A stretch of DNA of 64,000 bases from Obelidium mucronatum (taxonomy: Eukaryota; Chytridiomycota; Chytridiomycetes; Chytridiales; Chytriomycetaceae). Shown here in pieces: positions 63,902 to 64,000 of this stretch (the stretch's first letter is position 1; each line of letters begins with the position of its first letter). Location of the stretch: NCBI GenBank assembly GCA_025765595.1, contig JAIVFH010000086.1, positions 1 to 64,000 of the forward strand, given 5' to 3'. Below the pieces are notes generated by a model. It was not told where the DNA came from. It saw nothing but the letters and a program-made list of their open reading frames with translations, and made no database searches. A program made the translations under genes and the position numbers.

Positions 63902-64000
63902 TTTGCTGATTGTTTATTATTCCTGAGAGAGAGCAGAGAAGCAAAGAAGGAGGAAAAGATGCAAATATAATAGAGGACTAAGGTGGAGAAGGACAGACGT
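63902..64000 (-). promoter_or_regulatory. 5' flank of the trehalose gene
   Basis: This is the last 99 bp of the window, upstream of the TPS start codon. It is purine-rich on the + strand (pyrimidine-rich in transcript sense), as is common just upstream of fungal genes. No specific element can be named. Confidence 0.4.

Overview
The window is nuclear DNA from a fungus, most likely a flagellated early-diverging one (chytrid-like). Genes carry many short GT-AG introns (about 50-230 nt), are closely packed on both strands and have short promoters. The content fits this reading: a chitin synthase, a Gti1/Pac2 (WOPR) regulator, trehalose-6-phosphate metabolism, cyclic-nucleotide-gated channels of the kind known from zoosporic fungi, a Crinkler (CR) effector, and microtubule genes typical of flagellates (a KATNAL2-like katanin and a centrosomin-type CM1 protein). 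I cannot name the species.

Layout. 1-1.2 kb: tail of a paraoxonase-like gene and a small unknown gene. 1.35-3.5 kb: a PD-(D/E)XK plus kinase protein. 3.7-23.5 kb: two tandem giant paralogues (GT-A and GT-B, each about 2,900 residues) with an N-terminal region, a polytopic membrane region and a C-terminal PelF-like GT4 glycosyltransferase. 23.5-26.2 kb: largely gene-free, with an orphan TATA promoter, repeats and a foldable element. 26.2-28.1 kb: a frame-broken Crinkler gene. 28.5-37.1 kb: CM1 coiled-coil protein, katanin, F-actin capping protein beta, and an OB-fold-like protein. 37.2-43.7 kb: two intact cyclic-nucleotide-gated channels flanking a decayed third copy. 43.8-51.8 kb: chitin synthase, GINS subunit Sld5, ribosomal protein eS27, a coiled-coil protein, DUSP12/Yvh1 phosphatase and a probable mitochondrial protein. 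52.0-58.5 kb: LRR remnant, zinc-free MDR reductase, WOPR factor, four-helix voltage-sensor-like protein and an SLC25A39/Mtm1-type carrier. 58.8-63.9 kb: eEF1B-gamma with two intronic box C/D snoRNAs, and a Tps2-like trehalose-phosphatase.

Three patterns cut across genes. First, many otherwise conserved genes need single-base frame corrections: I counted about 22 of the +1 type and about 4 of the -1 type, including four in eEF1B-gamma. Several +1 sites have the form NNC-T with a stop codon directly in the zero frame. Insertion-biased assembly error is the simplest explanation; +1 recoding is the alternative worth testing. Second, introns of three unrelated genes (GT-A, GT-B, SLD5) contain clusters of a short palindrome whose transcript folds into a hairpin with a GNA loop, always in the same orientation relative to transcription. 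Third, the tandem GT paralogues differ by intron gain or loss in both directions.

All functional calls come from motif recognition by eye and exon joins from reading splice signals. No database search was run.
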